DNA from: Bacteroidota bacterium | GTDB taxonomy: Bacteria; Bacteroidota; Bacteroidia; J057 | Assembly: GCA_004292985.1 (NCBI GenBank) | Contig: RDXT01000797.1 | Coordinates: 1-32,536, forward strand | Direction of reading: 5' to 3' | DNA: 32,536 nucleotides | In this document: positions 30,109 through 32,536 of the stretch, one piece after another | Numbering within the stretch: position 1 is the first letter of the stretch | How the letters are laid out: every line of letters starts with the position of its first letter | Made by a program: the position numbers and the translations under genes | Notes under the pieces: model-generated | Told to the model about the DNA's origin: nothing | Databases searched by the model: none | The model's input: the letters and a program-made list of their open reading frames with translations, nothing else

Positions 30109-32536
30109 TCAAAATCCAAGATCGAGTCCGAGAAAATAGGTTTTGGCTACCGGATAAACGCCCCGGTCTATGCCGACACTGAGCACGGAGTTGCTGGTGA
30201 TTTCGGGGGTATAGCCGCTGTAGTCTGTTTTTGTGAACAGGTTGTTGGCGGCGGCATATACGCGCAGTTTACTGATCCGGGCAGGAGCGAGCAGGGCCTC
30301 CGGAAAGGAATAGCCGAGGGTAAGGCTCCGCACGCGGAAGTAAGCGCCGTCTTCGAGAAAACGCTCCGACACTTCGTAGTTGTGGCCACCGTTGGTAACG
30401 CGGGGTTCGGTAGTGCTGGTTCCTTCGCCATTCCAGCGGTCGAGAAAGGAGGTTTCGAAGTTGTAGGTACCGAAACGGGCGATTTTTTTGGCGTTAATGA
30501 TCTGGTTGCCCCGCACGCCATTGAAGTCGGCAGCGATATCGATCCCGGCATAAGCGGCACTCAGACTGGCACCATAAATCAGCGTCGGAATGGGACTGCC
30601 CAGATAGGTGCGGTCAGCCGTGGTAATCACGCCATCGCCATTGGTATCGGCAAATCGCAGATCGCCTGCCACCTCGCTCCCACGGGTAGGATATTGCTCC
30701 AGGTCGGCAGCATTCTGAAAAATCCCTTCGACTTTATAGCCAAAGAAAGAGCCAATGGGTAATCCGACAACGGTACGGGTACCCAGTTTGCCCCCTTCGC
30801 CAATATCTCCCCCGAAAATATCTTCATTTCCTTCGCCCAGGCTCAGCACCTCATTGTGCACGGTCGAGGCATTGGCAGAGAGGGAGTAGCTGAATTTTCC
30901 ACGGGTTTCGCGCCAGCTCAGGGCCATATCTATGCCTTCATTGAGCACTTCGGCGGCATTCACCACCGGGCGGTTGGCCGAGCCTACATAGCCCGGAATG
31001 GGCAGATCTACCAGAATCCCCTCGGTGACGCGGCGGTAATAGTCGGTTTCGATGCTGAGGCGGTTGTCGAGCAGCCCGATTTCGAGGCCGATGTCGGTTT
31101 GTGTAGTCGCTTCCCAGCGGATGTTGGGATTGGCGAGGGTAATAACCGATGCGCCAAAATTGAGGACTTCGCTGGGGCCAAATACACTGTTGAGGTTGGG
31201 GGTAACGGTCGGACGGCCCGCGTATGCACCGATTTTTTCATTGCCGATGATCCCCCAGCTTGCCCGGAGTTTCAGGCGGTCGAAGAGCTGCTGACCCTGC
31301 ATAAAGGACTCCTGCGCAATGTTCCAGCCCAGCGCGAAGGATGGGAAGTAGCCAAAGCGGTTATTTTTGCCAAATTTCGACGAGCCATCCCGGCGGAAGG
31401 AGGCCGTAAGCAGGTAACGGTCAAGCAGACTGTAGTTGACACGGAAAAGATACGAAAACATGCTCCAGGATTCGGAGGCATTGTAGTTGGTCTGGGCGGT
31501 TACTTCGCCTGCATTGAGGTAGTAAAATACAGGCGTGGCCCCCGGAAAGCCTGTGCGGGAACCGCCGAGGTTTTCAAAGGTATTTTCCTGGGCCGTGGCC
31601 CCTGCAAGGATATTTATCCGCTGTTTTTCCCAGGCACGGTCGTAGGTTAAGGTATTCTCCCAGAGCCAGTTAAGGTTGCGGTCGTGATTTACGCTCAGGC
31701 GGTCGGCATCATTTCGCTGAAGGTCGGACACAAAGAAAATCGGGACAAACTGCTTGCTGTCATTCATCGCCAGATCGAGGCCGAAGTTGGTTTTGAAGGT
31801 AAAGCCTTTCCAGAAGCTGAGGTCCACGAAAAAGTTGCCCGTAGCGCGGTAGCCGGTGCCTGCGTCATAGTTGTAAAAGAGCTGCGCCAGGGGATTTCCC
31901 ACAGAGGCCACGCGGGTGGTCTGACCGAAATTGCCCTGGGTATCGCGGGCGACCACAATGGGCGCAGCGCGGTAGGCATTGGCGACCACATCGCCGGGGG
32001 TGGAGTTGCCTTTGCGGTAGATCAGGGCAATGTTATGACCCGCGCGGATGGAGGGGCGAAGGGTGTACTGGTTATTCAGGCGAAGGGTAAAACGTTCAAA
32101 ATCAGACCCTTCGATGATACCATCCTGCCGGAACCAGCTCCCGCTGATGTTATATGTGCTGCGCGAAGACCCGCCCGAAGCCGACAACTGGTAGCTCTGG
32201 ATCGGTGCCGGGCTGAAGATTTCATCCTGCCAGTTAGTACCCACTCCATAGGAATCCGGATTGGGGTACAGGGGCTGGCGGCCTTCGTTCACTGCAATTT
32301 CATTGGCCAGGGTCGCAAATTCGCTTCCATTAACCATCGGAATTTCACGAAGCACATTCTGAACGCCGTAGTAGGTCGAAAAGTTGAAGGCTGTCTGCCC
32401 GTCGGTGGTGCCCTGGCGGGTGGTAATGATAATTACCCCATTGGCCCCGCGCGACCCGTAAATGGCTGTCGCTGAGGCATCTTTGAGCACTTCGACCGAG
32501 CTTACATCCTGCAGGCTGAGGAAGGAAATATCGGTC
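30109..32536 (-). CDS. SusC/RagA family TonB-dependent outer-membrane transporter, N-terminus missing
   Basis: The frame is open to the right edge, so the signal peptide, carboxypeptidase-D-like domain and start lie outside. The visible part begins in the plug: SSVEVLKDASATAIYGSRG followed by ANGVIIITTRQG is the SusC plug signature. The rest is a long beta-barrel ending YPVAKTYFLGLDLGF, with the aromatic last residue that guides barrel insertion. It transports the ligand caught by its SusD partner, powered by TonB-ExbBD. The SusD gene follows after 11 bases. About 809 codons are visible; roughly 200 or more residues are missing. Confidence 0.95.
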   Translation of the reverse strand, partial: TDISFLSLQDVSSVEVLKDASATAIYGSRGANGVIIITTRQGTTDGQTAFNFSTYYGVQNVLREIPMVNGSEFATLANEIAVNEGRQPLYPNPDSYGVGTNWQDEIFSPAPIQSYQLSASGGSSRSTYNISGSWFRQDGIIEGSDFERFTLRLNNQYTLRPSIRAGHNIALIYRKGNSTPGDVVANAYRAAPIVVARDTQGNFGQTTRVASVGNPLAQLFYNYDAGTGYRATGNFFVDLSFWKGFTFKTNFGLDLAMNDSKQFVPIFFVSDLQRNDADRLSVNHDRNLNWLWENTLTYDRAWEKQRINILAGATAQENTFENLGGSRTGFPGATPVFYYLNAGEVTAQTNYNASESWSMFSYLFRVNYSLLDRYLLTASFRRDGSSKFGKNNRFGYFPSFALGWNIAQESFMQGQQLFDRLKLRASWGIIGNEKIGAYAGRPTVTPNLNSVFGPSEVLNFGASVITLANPNIRWEATTQTDIGLEIGLLDNRLSIETDYYRRVTEGILVDLPIPGYVGSANRPVVNAAEVLNEGIDMALSWRETRGKFSYSLSANASTVHNEVLSLGEGNEDIFGGDIGEGGKLGTRTVVGLPIGSFFGYKVEGIFQNAADLEQYPTRGSEVAGDLRFADTNGDGVITTADRTYLGSPIPTLIYGASLSAAYAGIDIAADFNGVRGNQIINAKKIARFGTYNFETSFLDRWNGEGTSTTEPRVTNGGHNYEVSERFLEDGAYFRVRSLTLGYSFPEALLAPARISKLRVYAAANNLFTKTDYSGYTPEITSNSVLSVGIDRGVYPVAKTYFLGLDLGF

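Overview
The window reads as a moderately GC-rich chromosome segment of a Bacteroidota bacterium, most likely a Saprospiria-type lineage; the exact genus cannot be fixed by eye. The pointers are a SusC/SusD outer-membrane pair, a type 9 secretion-like C-terminal sorting tail, exact copies of the Bacteroidota promoter element TAnnTTTG (at ada, pyrR-like, rplS and a small RNA gene), tRNA genes lacking an encoded CCA, and RpoB/RpoC sequences of the Bacteroidota type.

Layout. 1-5571 (+ strand) is mixed accessory and housekeeping material: the end of a membrane acyltransferase, a DsbA-fold protein, a sugar-isomerase-like TIM barrel, a secreted von Willebrand A protein, a small secreted protein with a sorting-like tail, and a HAD phosphatase. 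From 5608 nearly everything is on the - strand. An AT-rich ada gene (alkylation repair) sits beside a [4Fe-4S]-type uracil-DNA glycosylase, followed by tatC, glyA, a PyrR-like phosphoribosyltransferase and a short-chain dehydrogenase.

11381-24517 (- strand) is the core gene-expression block. Read in transcription order it is tRNA-Thr(UGU), tRNA-Tyr, tRNA-Gly, tRNA-Thr(GGU), tuf, a terminator, tRNA-Trp, secE, nusG, rplK, rplA, rplJ, rplL, rpoB, rpoC, and a terminator. The order Thr-Tyr-Gly-Thr-tuf is the same as in the tufB operon of Escherichia coli. Two small unannotated ORFs bridge otherwise untranslated gaps (nusG-rplK and rplL-rpoB), and each ends just inside the next gene. rpoB has no usable ATG near its N-terminus and must use TTG or another non-ATG codon.

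24635-26773 (- strand) holds rplS, then a probable lrp-trmD-DUF4174 operon. 26861-27130 (+ strand) is a self-contained RNA gene: a strong promoter, a leader, a 114-nt tRNA-like molecule with encoded CCA, and a textbook terminator. The tRNA-like part has normal acceptor, D and T arms, but carries about 27 extra bases around the anticodon/variable region and two competing anticodon-like loops. It is the most unusual object in the window.

27152-32536 (- strand) holds an unrecognised 386-residue protein and a SusC-SusD pair, the SusC gene running off the right edge. No CRISPR array, insertion sequence, integrase or phage gene was seen.
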